A program made the translations under genes and the position numbers. Of a DNA stretch of 22,113 bases, positions 1 to 7,493 are shown in pieces; position 1 is the stretch's first letter, and every line of letters begins with the position of its first letter. The DNA is from JABMMZ01 sp044357345 (lineage in GTDB: Bacteria; Bacteroidota; Bacteroidia; NS11-12g; UBA955). The stretch spans positions 1 through 22,113 of the forward strand of contig JBIKPR010000045.1 in assembly GCA_044357345.1 (NCBI GenBank), given 5' to 3'. The notes below the pieces were generated by a model. That model ran no database searches and had not been told where the DNA came from. It was given only the letters and a program-made list of their open reading frames with translations.

Positions 1-1
1 C

Positions 2-79
2 AAAACAGACGATAAATTCGATATCAGTAATGGGAATTTTAATGTTCCATTGACTTTGTATATCATTGTTAGATTTTAA
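2..79 (+). CDS. C-terminal tail of a truncated protein, possibly an outer-membrane beta-barrel
   Basis: An open frame of 25 codons enters from the left edge and stops at TAA 77-79. The tail reads ...NVPLTLYIIVRF. A last strand of alternating hydrophobic residues ending in Phe is the usual C-terminal signal of outer-membrane beta-barrel proteins. That resemblance is all there is; the rest of the gene lies outside the window. It could also be a chance frame. Confidence 0.35.
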   Translation, partial: KTDDKFDISNGNFNVPLTLYIIVRF

Positions 80-518
80 AGGGTTCTTTTCATTAGCTTA
101 GTCCCACAAGAATTTATAAAATCTACAGTTGGGTTTGATGAGGAAGTTTTTTTGTTGGAGATAGTGAATTAAGATGAAATACTAAGAATGTATTTTGAAA
201 TAATGCAGATTGTTTATAGCTGCAGAAACTTACAAGTTCTTTAACTAACTAAAATTTGCAAATAGGCTAGAAAGGGTAAATATTAGTAATATTTCATCTC
301 AATGCGTTACTTTTATTTTAGATTTGCGGGAATGTTTAGCGCATAGCGAAACGTTATGGGCAAGTTTAAAACCAAAACGGTCTGCGAAAGCCAAATGGCT
401 GACCACCCAATGTGACAAAAAAATAGTATAATTGAATTTTAAAAGTGGAGACCAGAACCCACTCTAAAGAACGGGGCGAAATCCGAAAAGCCAAACGAGT
501 AGGGAATAAAAAAATAGA
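80..518. other. Non-coding stretch at the left edge of the cassette array
   Basis: No convincing gene is seen. A palindrome of two 8-base arms around one base (AAATATTA-g-TAATATTT) lies at 278-294. An attC-like right arm ends in GTTATGG at about 353-359. A hairpin-capable stretch at 379-404 pairs GGTC with GACC and AGCCA with TGGCT. No integrase gene or fragment was recognised here, although this is where an attI site and divergent intI would be expected. Confidence 0.5.
330..359 (+). other. Solitary attC right arm or candidate attI
   Basis: The stretch ends in GCGAAACGTTATGGGC, which has the GTTRRRY-type core and the same CRAAACGTTAT run-in as the right ends of the clear attC sites at 927 and 1668. 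No complementary left arm with an RYYYAAC core was found in the 250 bases upstream, so it is either a truncated attC or the attI recombination point. Cassette genes start to its right, which fits an array boundary. Confidence 0.4.
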
Positions 519-758
519 ATGGAAAATTTAATACAGTTAGTGCCAAACAACACTTTAATAACGAAGACACCAGAGGAAGGTCGCCAATTAGCTGTAAAAA
601 TGGCAAGACTAATCATCAAAATCACCCAACCTGATGCTGAAAAGAGAGAAAAAATGCGTCCTGAGTACGCAGAAGACCCAGGTTTACTAATTGCTATTGG
701 ACAAACTGTAGCGACTGAATTTGCCACAATAGCTGCGGCAAACAATTATTGGAGATAA
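519..758 (+). CDS. Cassette-borne small protein of unknown function (79 aa)
   Basis: No family is recognised. The 79-residue product has no signal peptide or membrane segment. It is rich in Ala, Glu and Lys (for example EEGRQLAVKMARLI), consistent with a small helical cytosolic protein. The gene is followed 43 bases later by the attC at 802, which is the normal layout of an integron cassette. The ATG at 519 follows an A-rich leader, as is usual in Bacteroidota where Shine-Dalgarno sites are weak. A weak TATAATTG lies about 90 bases upstream but misses the TTTG consensus. The opposite-strand open frame over the same bases is longer but overlaps the leader and is taken as a shadow. Moderate confidence that it is a real gene, based on position and composition. 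Confidence 0.55.
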   Translation: MENLIQLVPNNTLITKTPEEGRQLAVKMARLIIKITQPDAEKREKMRPEYAEDPGLLIAIGQTVATEFATIAAANNYWR

Positions 759-801
759 TAAACTTTATAAGTTTTCAAATCGATGACACAAGTAAACCAG
801 C

Positions 802-933
802 CCATAACAGCACATTGGCAATAGGCGGCTTTTCGTCTCCGCTTGACAGTTTTGTGATAGCAGAAAGTTCAGTTCTCCGAACTAACTTTTGTACTAAAAA
901 GCCCGCCCATCGCCAATCTGCAAAACGTTATAG
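802..933 (+). other. attC site 1
   Basis: Left core CCATAAC at 802-808 and right core GTTATAG at 927-933 bound a 132-base imperfect inverted repeat. The left arm GCACATTGGCAATAGGCGG pairs with the right arm CCCGCCCATCGCCAATCTGC. The right arm has extra bases (AAAAC) before the core, the asymmetry expected of a folded attC bottom strand. The site is nearly identical to attC 2 at 1543. Confidence 0.85.
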
Positions 934-1004
934 GCAATATTAAGACAAATTATCACAAATTATATTCGGCAAAGTATTTGTAATTTTAGTAGCAAAAAGA
1001 AAAA

Positions 1005-1535
1005 ATGAAAAACAAAACAATAACAGCAATTTCAGCTGGGATGTCTTATTCAATGTTAAAGTTGACTGAATCAAGCCTTGATCCTTACACACGATTTGCA
1101 TTCGGTCTAGCCGTTGGGTCTGGAATAGTTTTTAAACGTGGGGACGAAAATCCCATAGCGCTATCCTTAGGTATAGGTATTATTATTGGTAGCGCATTGC
1201 AATTAATTGATGTTGCAAAAGGAGGTCGGTTAATTAAAAACCAATGCAATCTACAAGTTTATATAATCGGCGAAAACAGCGGTTTATCTGTTCTTGAATA
1301 TGGTCAAGTTCCATCAGGTAACATAGATGGTTTCTCATTCAAGGGATTAAATGGTGTCTTTAAACTGTCTGATGGTGTATATGCAAATATAAACTCAAAT
1401 AATTCTATTCAATATACTCCTGGACTTGGTCGATTTATTAATCAAAATGTAAGGAATGGAGGATATAAAACAAACCATTGGGTTGATCAACAGACTGACC
1501 TTCGATGGAAGGAACTTTATGATAGATCAATTTAA
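1005..1535 (+). CDS. Cassette-borne membrane-associated protein of unknown function, paralogue 1 (176 aa)
   Basis: No known family is recognised. The N-terminal third carries two hydrophobic stretches at about residues 28-43 and 50-68, probably a membrane hairpin. The rest is a soluble C-terminal domain with the motifs IDGFSFKGLNGVFKLSDGVY and WVDQQTDLRWKELY. The gene at 11246 encodes a protein of exactly the same length with the same layout. The two share most of the C-terminal half, so this is a genuine conserved family rather than a random frame. The gene is alone in its cassette and its stop lies 7 bases before the left core of attC 2. An inner-membrane or envelope location is inferred from the hydrophobic segments. 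No promoter matching TAnnTTTG was found just upstream. Confidence 0.8.
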   Translation: MKNKTITAISAGMSYSMLKLTESSLDPYTRFAFGLAVGSGIVFKRGDENPIALSLGIGIIIGSALQLIDVAKGGRLIKNQCNLQVYIIGENSGLSVLEYGQVPSGNIDGFSFKGLNGVFKLSDGVYANINSNNSIQYTPGLGRFINQNVRNGGYKTNHWVDQQTDLRWKELYDRSI

Positions 1536-1542
1536 ATACTGG

Positions 1543-1674
1543 GCATAACAGCACATTGGCAATAGGCGGGGTTTTGTCTCCGCTTGACAGTTTTGTGGTA
1601 ACAGAAAGTTCAGTTCTCCGAACTAACATTTATGCTGAGAAGCCCGCCCATCGACAATCTGCAAAACGTTATAA
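1543..1674 (+). other. attC site 2
   Basis: Left core GCATAAC at 1543-1549 and right core GTTATAA at 1668-1674 bound 132 bases. The arms GCACATTGGCAATAGGCGGG and CCCGCCCATCGACAATCTGC are complementary with bulges. The loop is almost the same as in attC 1, down to GACAGTTTTGTGRTA. Such uniformity between neighbouring sites is typical of long-lived chromosomal integrons. Confidence 0.87.
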
Positions 1675-1727
1675 GTAAGCGGCCACAAAAATTTTAGACA
1701 GACACGAATATCGAAAGGATTTTTTTG

Positions 1728-1735
1728 TAAATTTG
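1728..1735 (+). promoter_or_regulatory. Promoter -7 element of toxin-antitoxin pair 1
   Basis: TAAATTTG matches the Bacteroidota -7 consensus TAnnTTTG. It ends only 4 bases before the ATG at 1740, so transcription should begin at or next to the start codon and the mRNA would be leaderless. The Fic gene has the same arrangement, with the same eight bases and the same 4-base gap. Confidence 0.6.
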
Positions 1736-1739
1736 TGAA

Positions 1740-1943
1740 ATGACTAACTCATCACTTAAAATAGAAATAGAATCATTACCAGTCTCGCTTCGACTAGAAG
1801 TGGCTGACTTTGTTGCATTTCTTAAAATGAAAAATAAGAAAAAAGTGACAGTTAAATCAAGAGAATTTGGATATGCTAAAGGTAAAATTCAACTATCTAA
1901 AGACTTTGACGAACCATTAGACATTTTTAAAGATTATATTTAA
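1740..1943 (+). CDS. Antitoxin of the DUF2281 (VapB-like) type
   Basis: This 67-residue protein shows the DUF2281 pattern: an N-terminal LPVSLRLEVADFVAFLKMK helix region, a linker, then FGYAKGKIQLSKDFDEPLDIF at the C-terminus. Proteins of this type pair with PIN-domain toxins; the C-terminal segment normally lies in the toxin active-site groove, and the complex often represses its own operon. The stop codon overlaps the toxin start by one base (TAATG), so the two are translationally coupled. The pair fills one cassette between attC 2 and attC 3. Toxin-antitoxin cassettes are common in chromosomal integrons, where they are thought to stabilise the array. Confidence 0.82.
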   Translation: MTNSSLKIEIESLPVSLRLEVADFVAFLKMKNKKKVTVKSREFGYAKGKIQLSKDFDEPLDIFKDYI

Positions 1944-2329
1944 TGGCATACTTACTTGATACGCCTACATTTCTTTGGTTTGTAGCTGGTGACAAACAAC
2001 TACCTGAAAGTGTTAAAGCAAAAATAAAAGACATTGGTGAATATTGTTTTTTGAGCGTAGCAAGTTTATGGGAAATAACAATCAAACACCAAATTGGAAA
2101 ATTGACACTAAATATTTCCTTGGAAGAATTGTTTGAATATGCAGACCGAAATCAAATCGAAGTAATTCAAATTTCAAATGAGCATTTATTGACTCTTTCA
2201 TTATTGCCAGGACATCATAGCGATCCATTTGACAGACTGATAGTATCTCAAGCACTTGCAGAAAACTTGACACTGATCACAAAAGACAAAGGACTCAAGA
2301 AATACAAGATTAAGCAACAATGGGCATAG
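1943..2329 (+). CDS. PIN-domain toxin (VapC family), probable endoribonuclease
   Basis: This 128-residue PIN domain begins with LLDTPTFLWF, where the family usually has LLDTHxxLW, so Pro replaces the common His. Expected Mg2+-binding acids are present: Asp6, Glu44 (SLWEI), Asp94 and Asp97 (HHSDPFDRLI) and Asp115 (LITKD). Known VapC toxins of this type cut tRNA or rRNA; the target here is unknown. The gene follows and overlaps its DUF2281 antitoxin, and its stop is 10 bases before the left core of attC 3. All acidic residues needed for activity seem intact, so the toxin is probably functional. Confidence 0.87.
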   Translation: MAYLLDTPTFLWFVAGDKQLPESVKAKIKDIGEYCFLSVASLWEITIKHQIGKLTLNISLEELFEYADRNQIEVIQISNEHLLTLSLLPGHHSDPFDRLIVSQALAENLTLITKDKGLKKYKIKQQWA

Positions 2330-2339
2330 AGCCGCCTAC

Positions 2340-2470
2340 TTATAACAGCAAATTGGCAATAGGCGGGGTTTCGGCTCCGAAGACACATTTGTGCAAGCCG
2401 AAAGTTCAGTGCTTTGAATGAAGTTTAGAACTAAAAATCCCGCCCTTCGGGTAGCTGCAAACCGTTAGCA
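2340..2470 (+). other. attC site 3, with mismatched arm lineages
   Basis: Left core TTATAAC at 2340-2346 and right core GTTAGCA at 2464-2470 bound 131 bases. The left arm (GCAAATTGGCAATAGGCGGG) is of the attC 1/2 type. The right arm (CGCCCTTCGGGTAGCTGC) is of the type found in the attC at 9970. Only the GGCGGG/CCCGCC part pairs well, so the outer arms fit each other worse than in the other sites. Confidence 0.75.
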
Positions 2471-2592
2471 GAAATTTTGAAACCTATGAACTAAAAAGAA
2501 TAGAAAACAGCCTTAATAATAGACCAAGAAAATGTCTTGGATATTTAACTCCTAGAGAATACATTTGTAAAACTGTTGCAATTAAAATTTGA
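2471..2592 (+). pseudogene. 3' remnant of an IS30-family transposase
   Basis: In frame up to TGA 2590-2592 the sequence reads YELKRIENSLNNRPRKCLGY followed by LTPREYICKTVAIKI. The core LNNRPRKCLGYxTPxE is the well-known C-terminal signature of IS30-family transposases. Only about 36-40 codons survive, starting directly at the right core of attC 3; the catalytic DDE residues are absent, so it is inactive. Its frame continues without a break into the signal peptide of the next gene. Confidence 0.8.
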
Positions 2593-3108
2593 ATTCAGCA
2601 AAAGATACTAATTTGCATTTCTATATTATCGATGATTTTGTCTTGCAAACACGCCGATAATCAACAACAGAATAATATTTCTGAAATAGAAATTGGAAAA
2701 CAAAAGGAGTTAGGTAAAGATGAAAATGTAGAGTTAGCTAAACAATGGATAATTAAAAATGTTGAAGAATTCTTTATGAACTTTGACAGCTTAAAGGGTA
2801 ATTATTCAAAAATTTGTACAGAACAATATACTGAATTCAAAAGTGACGCAACAAATGTTGATATTGATGGTGGAATGTCCGAAGGCGAATTTAAAACTAA
2901 ATGGGGAAGAAGATATTCAGAATATGCTGGTATTCAGGAAGGCTTTTTGGTTCCTGGTACTGACTTTGGAAAAATAAAAGTAACTAAATGTGAATTTAAA
3001 AATAAGACTGAAATGGGAGTTACTCTTGGTGCGACAATTGCAGAACCTTTCTATTCTCCTTCTCCTGTTTCTTCTAATAATCATAATATAATTAAAAAGT
3101 CAAAATAA
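2593..3108 (+). CDS. Probable lipoprotein of unknown function with a damaged 5' end
   Basis: The first ATG is at 2632, but it gives only MILSC before the lipobox cysteine, too short for a signal peptide. Reading upstream in frame gives KILICISILSMILSC, a normal lipoprotein signal peptide whose Met is missing. The codons before it belong to the end of the IS30 remnant. The original start was therefore probably lost at the junction near 2593-2602, and translation would need a non-ATG start such as ATT 2593, or the ATG at 2632. The mature part, about 150 residues, has no recognised domain. The next gene starts directly after its stop, so it heads the STT3 operon. The coordinate 2593 marks the open frame after the IS30 stop, not a proven start. 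Confidence 0.6.
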   Translation: MQQKILICISILSMILSCKHADNQQQNNISEIEIGKQKELGKDENVELAKQWIIKNVEEFFMNFDSLKGNYSKICTEQYTEFKSDATNVDIDGGMSEGEFKTKWGRRYSEYAGIQEGFLVPGTDFGKIKVTKCEFKNKTEMGVTLGATIAEPFYSPSPVSSNNHNIIKKSK

Positions 3109-5262
3109 ATGAAAAAGGTAGCTAACAAACTTCCCAAAACACCTTCGGAAGAAATATCTTTAAATAAAAACCAACACAATGCAATCTGGCTTTCAAGACT
3201 TCTATTAATATTCATAGTTTTGTTTGCTATTTTTTTGCGTTATGAAGATTTTTTTGTTTGGAAAAAAAACCAACCACAATTTCAATATCAAGGTGAATAT
3301 CAAATGGCTCAAACTGACTGCTATTATTACCTGCAAATTGCCAAAGAATTACAGCAGGGAAAGTATGATAATCATCAAGAAAAGAGACGAATTCCTGATG
3401 GAGTCAAAACTCCTACAATCCCTCCCCTTTTAGCTCTTATAGCAGTTTCAATAAGTAATTTAACAGGTATAACTATTCCAAACATTGCCATTTTTTTACC
3501 CATTTTCTTGGCATCTTTATTAGCTCCATTGATTTATGCACTTAGTCGTAGATTACATTTTAACAAACCCGCTGCACTAAGCGCCGCATTATTTTCTATT
3601 ATTTCCTTGACTTACGTCATTCGTACACGAATTGGTGTTTTTGATACAGATTGTTTGAATGTAGTATTTGTGCTATTAAATAGTTATCTATTTTTTAGTT
3701 TTGCCGAGATAAAAGACAATAAACGGTACATATATTTTGGACTTGGTCTTTTAAGTTTCTTTCTCTTCTTTATCTGGTGGGATACTGCTAAAAGTATTGT
3801 TGTAGTATCTGCATTGGTTCCTCTATCAGTAGCATTGATCTTCTTTTATAAGACCAAAAGAAATTTTTTTAAATACAGTGTCTTAGGAGTTATAATTTTA
3901 GTAAGTGTATATTTTGTTGGTAATGAGATACAATCCTACATCAACTTATTGTTTACCTCAGCAGATTCTGATTTTCCAAAAAACATATCTGTTTCAGAGT
4001 TAGGCGCCGTAAATCTAGACTATTTTATACAATACACTTCGAATAATACTTTTATTTTAGTTGGAATGTTAATAGGATTAGTTATACTATGTTGGAAACT
4101 AAAATTAAAAGTACTATTTTTTTTAATTCCAATAGCCCTAGCTATAGTACCTTTCTTCGCGGGAAATCGATTTATTATATTTTCTGCTCCTATTTTAGCA
4201 TTAGGTATTGGGTATTTCGTTCAAATATTATTCACTTTTAATAAGAAAATAAAGCCGAACTTAGCTATCGCTATCACTTTTCTAATTGCAATAATTGGTA
4301 TTACCAGCACTTATAAAATTATAACCGACGAATATGCAAAATCAGATATGATTGAAAATGCAACATTATTAACGGCTCTAGAAAAATATACTCCTAAAGG
4401 AGCTAATATTTGGACAGACTGGGATTTAGGATATCAGATACGCTACTACCTAGATAGAGGCACATTTGCAGACGGCGAATTTAGCGATGGCGAAATATAC
4501 TATTATGCATCCTTTCCACTAGCATCAAATAACCTAGCTGTATCGGCCAATTTTATGCGTTTTTATAATAAGCACGGAGTAAAAGGGATGAAAATCTTAT
4601 ATAATGCTTTTTCAAGCAAAGAAAAAACTTTTGAGTTTATAAAAACAGTTTTCTCTTATGAACCTTCGAAAGCACTAACATGGTTAGTGACTTTGCAACA
4701 AAACAATCTACTTCCTAAGACAAATAATTTGACTAGCTCAGAGGATTGGCTATCATTTTTGTTTCCCCGACAATCTAAAGATATCTATGTGTTTTTTCAT
4801 TATAAAATGACACAAACAGCTGCTTGGTTCAAGCAAGGGAATTCAGATTTAATAACGAAGCAAACAATAGGGCTTCCACTTTTCCTATCCTTTAGTGAAC
4901 TCCGAGAACAAGGTTCACAAATAATAAATAATGAAATTATTATTGATACTAATACAGGTATTGGCAAGTATTATAATCAGAATAAATATTTTCAATCGCT
5001 ATCAACTTTCAATGGAATAGAGACAACATCAAAAACATTTGGAGATAGTCCGTTTGGCCAAAACATTGTATTTCAATGGATTAAAAAAATAGGATTTGGA
5101 GCTGCTATGTCCCCAGAAATGGCTAATACAACCCTTGTTAGGCTTTATTTAATGCATGAGAAATCACCATATTTTGAGCCTGTTTTTCTTAATTCTCCTC
5201 AATATCAGATTTGGAAAGTATCAGGAACCGCTTACGATGATGACAGCAATATTCAGCAATAA
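3109..5262 (+). CDS. STT3/PglB/AglB-type oligosaccharyltransferase
   Basis: This 717-residue polytopic membrane protein should transfer a glycan from a polyprenyl carrier to protein on the outer face of the inner membrane. The GT-C signature of STT3 is visible in order: a first acidic motif after TM1 (QTDCYYYLQ, Asp70); a second (IGVFDTD, Asp179 and Asp181); an SVSE motif in an external loop (294-297, Glu297); an Arg in NRF (353-355); and WTDWDLG (435-441) at the place of WWDYG. The C-terminal soluble domain continues to 717. Roughly ten or more hydrophobic segments fill residues 28-400. It could instead move a lipid-linked sugar to another acceptor, as some GT-C enzymes do. It follows the lipoprotein with no gap and overlaps the methyltransferase by about 25 bases, so all four genes are probably one operon. 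Confidence 0.85.
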   Translation: MKKVANKLPKTPSEEISLNKNQHNAIWLSRLLLIFIVLFAIFLRYEDFFVWKKNQPQFQYQGEYQMAQTDCYYYLQIAKELQQGKYDNHQEKRRIPDGVKTPTIPPLLALIAVSISNLTGITIPNIAIFLPIFLASLLAPLIYALSRRLHFNKPAALSAALFSIISLTYVIRTRIGVFDTDCLNVVFVLLNSYLFFSFAEIKDNKRYIYFGLGLLSFFLFFIWWDTAKSIVVVSALVPLSVALIFFYKTKRNFFKYSVLGVIILVSVYFVGNEIQSYINLLFTSADSDFPKNISVSELGAVNLDYFIQYTSNNTFILVGMLIGLVILCWKLKLKVLFFLIPIALAIVPFFAGNRFIIFSAPILALGIGYFVQILFTFNKKIKPNLAIAITFLIAIIGITSTYKIITDEYAKSDMIENATLLTALEKYTPKGANIWTDWDLGYQIRYYLDRGTFADGEFSDGEIYYYASFPLASNNLAVSANFMRFYNKHGVKGMKILYNAFSSKEKTFEFIKTVFSYEPSKALTWLVTLQQNNLLPKTNNLTSSEDWLSFLFPRQSKDIYVFFHYKMTQTAAWFKQGNSDLITKQTIGLPLFLSFSELREQGSQIINNEIIIDTNTGIGKYYNQNKYFQSLSTFNGIETTSKTFGDSPFGQNIVFQWIKKIGFGAAMSPEMANTTLVRLYLMHEKSPYFEPVFLNSPQYQIWKVSGTAYDDDSNIQQ

Positions 5263-5956
5263 TAAGATTGGCATTTTCAGCACTTCTAAAAGAAGATTCA
5301 AATCTGCATTTAAAAAAGTGGTTGCAGCATATGATAGCTACGAAATCGGAGAGGCTGCATTACCACCATATTCACATAAAAATCCATTGATTGATTGGCT
5401 GTTTTGGGCACGAATAAAAATAGCTTACAAATATGCTAACCTCAATGGTAGAGTAAAAAATAAAATCCTTGATTTTGGCTGCGGATCAGGAGTATTAAGC
5501 TATATGCTTGCAAAGAATAATCATGAGATTACAGGTTGCGACATAGAATTTACCCCGCTTAATTTACTAAAAAACACGATTAGGTTTCCATTGAATATCG
5601 ATTTTGTTGAAGGAGATATCCTTGATAAGAAGCTTATAAACAACTCTTTTGACATAATCTATGCTATGGACGTTTTGGAACATATTGATGATCTAGAACC
5701 ATATATAAAGTTGTTCTATAAACTGCCTGCTCCTAAAGGTCTAATTGTAGTTTCTGGTCCAACGGAAAACTTTCTTTATAAAATAGGGAGAAAAATTGCA
5801 GGAAATAGATTTACAGGAGATTACCACGTAACCAATATTTCAAAGATTAAAAAATCTTTTGCTTCTTGTATGGAAGTAACTTCCATAAAAAAGCTTTTAT
5901 TTCCATTTGTATTCTTTGAAATATTTATAGCTAAAAAAACGATTAAAAATGTATGA
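5237..5956 (+). CDS. Class I SAM-dependent methyltransferase
   Basis: The protein has the Rossmann-type SAM motif KILDFGCGSG (about residue 77), an acidic residue at the end of strand 2 (TGCDIEF) and the post-motif DVLEHIDD, as in UbiG/Methyltransf_11-type enzymes. A longer frame open from 5156 exists, but the tandem ATGATG at 5237/5240 is preferred because it sits in the typical overlap with the end of the STT3 gene and leaves a protein of normal length (239-240 aa). Its place between an oligosaccharyltransferase and a polyprenyl-phosphate glycosyltransferase suggests it methylates a sugar or lipid-linked intermediate, but the substrate cannot be read from the sequence. The next gene starts 12 bases after the stop. 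Confidence 0.85.
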   Translation: MMTAIFSNNKIGIFSTSKRRFKSAFKKVVAAYDSYEIGEAALPPYSHKNPLIDWLFWARIKIAYKYANLNGRVKNKILDFGCGSGVLSYMLAKNNHEITGCDIEFTPLNLLKNTIRFPLNIDFVEGDILDKKLINNSFDIIYAMDVLEHIDDLEPYIKLFYKLPAPKGLIVVSGPTENFLYKIGRKIAGNRFTGDYHVTNISKIKKSFASCMEVTSIKKLLFPFVFFEIFIAKKTIKNV

Positions 5957-5968
5957 TATTAGAATTCT

Positions 5969-6925
5969 ATGGAGTCAAATAAAAAAATAGCCGTTGTAAT
6001 TCCTTGTTACAAAGTTTCTAAACAAATTAAAAAGGTTCTTTCTTCAATACCTGATTTTGTTGATTCAATTATTATTGTAGATGATGCATGCCCAGAGAAT
6101 TCTGGAAATATTGCTATGGAAATAGGGCGAAAAAACATGTATTTAATAAAACATCAGAAAAATAGAGGAGTCGGTGGAGCTGTCATTAGTGGATTCAAAA
6201 AGGCTCTAGAGCTAAGAAGCGACATCATTATTAAACTGGATGGTGATGGTCAAATGGATCCATATAACATCCCTTCACTTATTCAACCCATACTAGATAA
6301 TCGTGCAGATTACGCTAAAGGAAACAGATTCAATGATTTTGAAGCACTCAAAAGAATGCCGAAAATTAGACTTTTCGGTAATAGCATCCTATCATTTATT
6401 ACAAAAGCTGCTTCTGGATATTGGAATATCATGGACCCAACAAATGGTTATTTCGCTATTTCTCAATATTCTTTATCTAAATTAAACTTCGATAAAATTG
6501 ATAGTAGGTATTTTTTTGAGACAGACATGCTGATAAATTTAAGCCTTATAAATATGGTCGTTGAAGATGTTCCTCTTTCTGCAATTTATGAAAATGAGAC
6601 TAGTAATATGAATATAAAAAAAATTATTCTAAACTTCCCTTTTAAACTATTAAAAGGATTAGCAAAAAGAATTTTTTACAAATACTATATTTATGATTTT
6701 AATATGGCTTCAATCTATTTTCTCATCTCTATTCCCCTAATTTTATTTGGTTTGTTTTTCGGATGTTATAGATGGATAATAGGAAATTTGGAGAATACAG
6801 CAAATAATGCTGGGACAATAATGGTCGCAGCTTTACCAATTATTTTAGGAATACAATTTTTATTACAAGCTATTAGCATAGATATTAATAGCATACCCAA
6901 AAAAATAGCCAAACACAAATCATAA
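5969..6925 (+). CDS. GT2 glycosyltransferase, DPM1-like polyprenyl-phosphate sugar transferase
   Basis: The 318-residue protein starts with a GT-A fold of the dolichol-phosphate mannosyltransferase type: VVIPCYK, IIIVDDACP (Asp38/39), KNRGVGGAV and the catalytic LDGDGQMDP (91-98). Two hydrophobic segments near 245-267 and 278-300 anchor it in the membrane. Such enzymes load a sugar from a nucleotide donor onto undecaprenyl phosphate or feed a flippase-dependent donor pool. Next to an STT3-type enzyme, the simplest reading is that it makes or extends the lipid-linked donor. It ends the operon. The following intergenic stretch holds a perfect 9-base-pair stem (7027-7035 with 7054-7062) without a T-tract. 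Confidence 0.87.
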   Translation: MESNKKIAVVIPCYKVSKQIKKVLSSIPDFVDSIIIVDDACPENSGNIAMEIGRKNMYLIKHQKNRGVGGAVISGFKKALELRSDIIIKLDGDGQMDPYNIPSLIQPILDNRADYAKGNRFNDFEALKRMPKIRLFGNSILSFITKAASGYWNIMDPTNGYFAISQYSLSKLNFDKIDSRYFFETDMLINLSLINMVVEDVPLSAIYENETSNMNIKKIILNFPFKLLKGLAKRIFYKYYIYDFNMASIYFLISIPLILFGLFFGCYRWIIGNLENTANNAGTIMVAALPIILGIQFLLQAISIDINSIPKKIAKHKS

Positions 6926-7084
6926 AAGTACAGTTACATGCCAAAAGATCCTCTTTAAGTGTCAAACACAAAAGATGATTCCAATATTTATCGATTATGC
7001 TGTTTTAATAGCTGTCTCAAATGCGAAGCCTATCTGGAGAAAGATAAGCCTAAAGATAGGCTCCTTATCCAATTTTCACTTCAC

Positions 7085-7493
7085 AATACGTTTAGTCCTT
7101 CACCAACTTTGAATACTTCACTGTATTTCAGGGCTTGTCTCCAGTAGCTAATATGACCTCTGCTGACTTCTCTTCGATGTTCAAGACATCCAGAGATCTC
7201 CCCAGGTAAGAGCATATTCCTTCCCCCAATATCCTCTGAATCTACCAGATAGGCACTTGATGGTTTCCCATCCTTGGGACGTCAGTACGCTGTGCTGCCT
7301 TATCCGGCCTGTCTGGCCTCTGTATCCAGTTCCTGTAAGTTGGAACCGGGGTTTGCAGGCTAGCTTCCTTCATCCCGTACTTACGGGACTTGCGACTTGC
7401 TAATGCTTCGGGACGTTACCCCCGCGCATAAGGGACTTCCACCCTCTGGAATATTTTGGTATCTTCGATATCAGATGCCCATGCTGGGCACAC
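7085..7493 (-). ncRNA. 5' part of a bacterial group IIC-type intron, 3' truncated
   Basis: Read on the minus strand from 7493, the sequence starts GTGTGCCCAGCATGGGC. It goes on with GGTGGAAGTCCC, CGGGGGTAACGTCCCG, CAAGTCCCGTAAG, GGGATGAAGGAAGC, CTTACCTGGGGAGATC, AAGTCAGCAGAGGTCAT and GGTGAAGGACTAAAC. This series matches domains I-III of IIC-class introns such as the Oceanobacillus iheyensis intron, from memory. No reverse-transcriptase frame and no domain V (the AGC...GGUUC hairpin) follow leftward to 6926, so the element has lost its protein and catalytic core and cannot splice or move. Its left limit is uncertain. The 5' splice junction lies in the core of an attC site. Confidence 0.75.

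Noticed and set aside
749..943. Open frame of 64 codons on the plus strand
   Set aside because: It runs through the whole of attC 1, and its codons follow the inverted-repeat arms.
1438..1629. Minus-strand frame of 63 codons
   Set aside because: It is antisense to the end of the 176-aa gene and to attC 2; a similar antisense frame at 11601-11786 arises from the same conserved DNA.
5156..5236. Upstream start for the methyltransferase
   Set aside because: The 27 extra residues lie wholly inside the STT3 coding sequence; the ATGATG at 5237 gives a normal N-terminus.
7024..7064. Hairpin read as possible intron domain V
   Set aside because: The 9-base-pair stem lacks the catalytic AGC triad, the bulge and the GAAA-type loop of domain V.
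6959..7147. Plus-strand frame of 62 codons after the GT2 gene
   Set aside because: It overlaps the conserved part of the group II intron RNA on the other strand and has no protein-like features.
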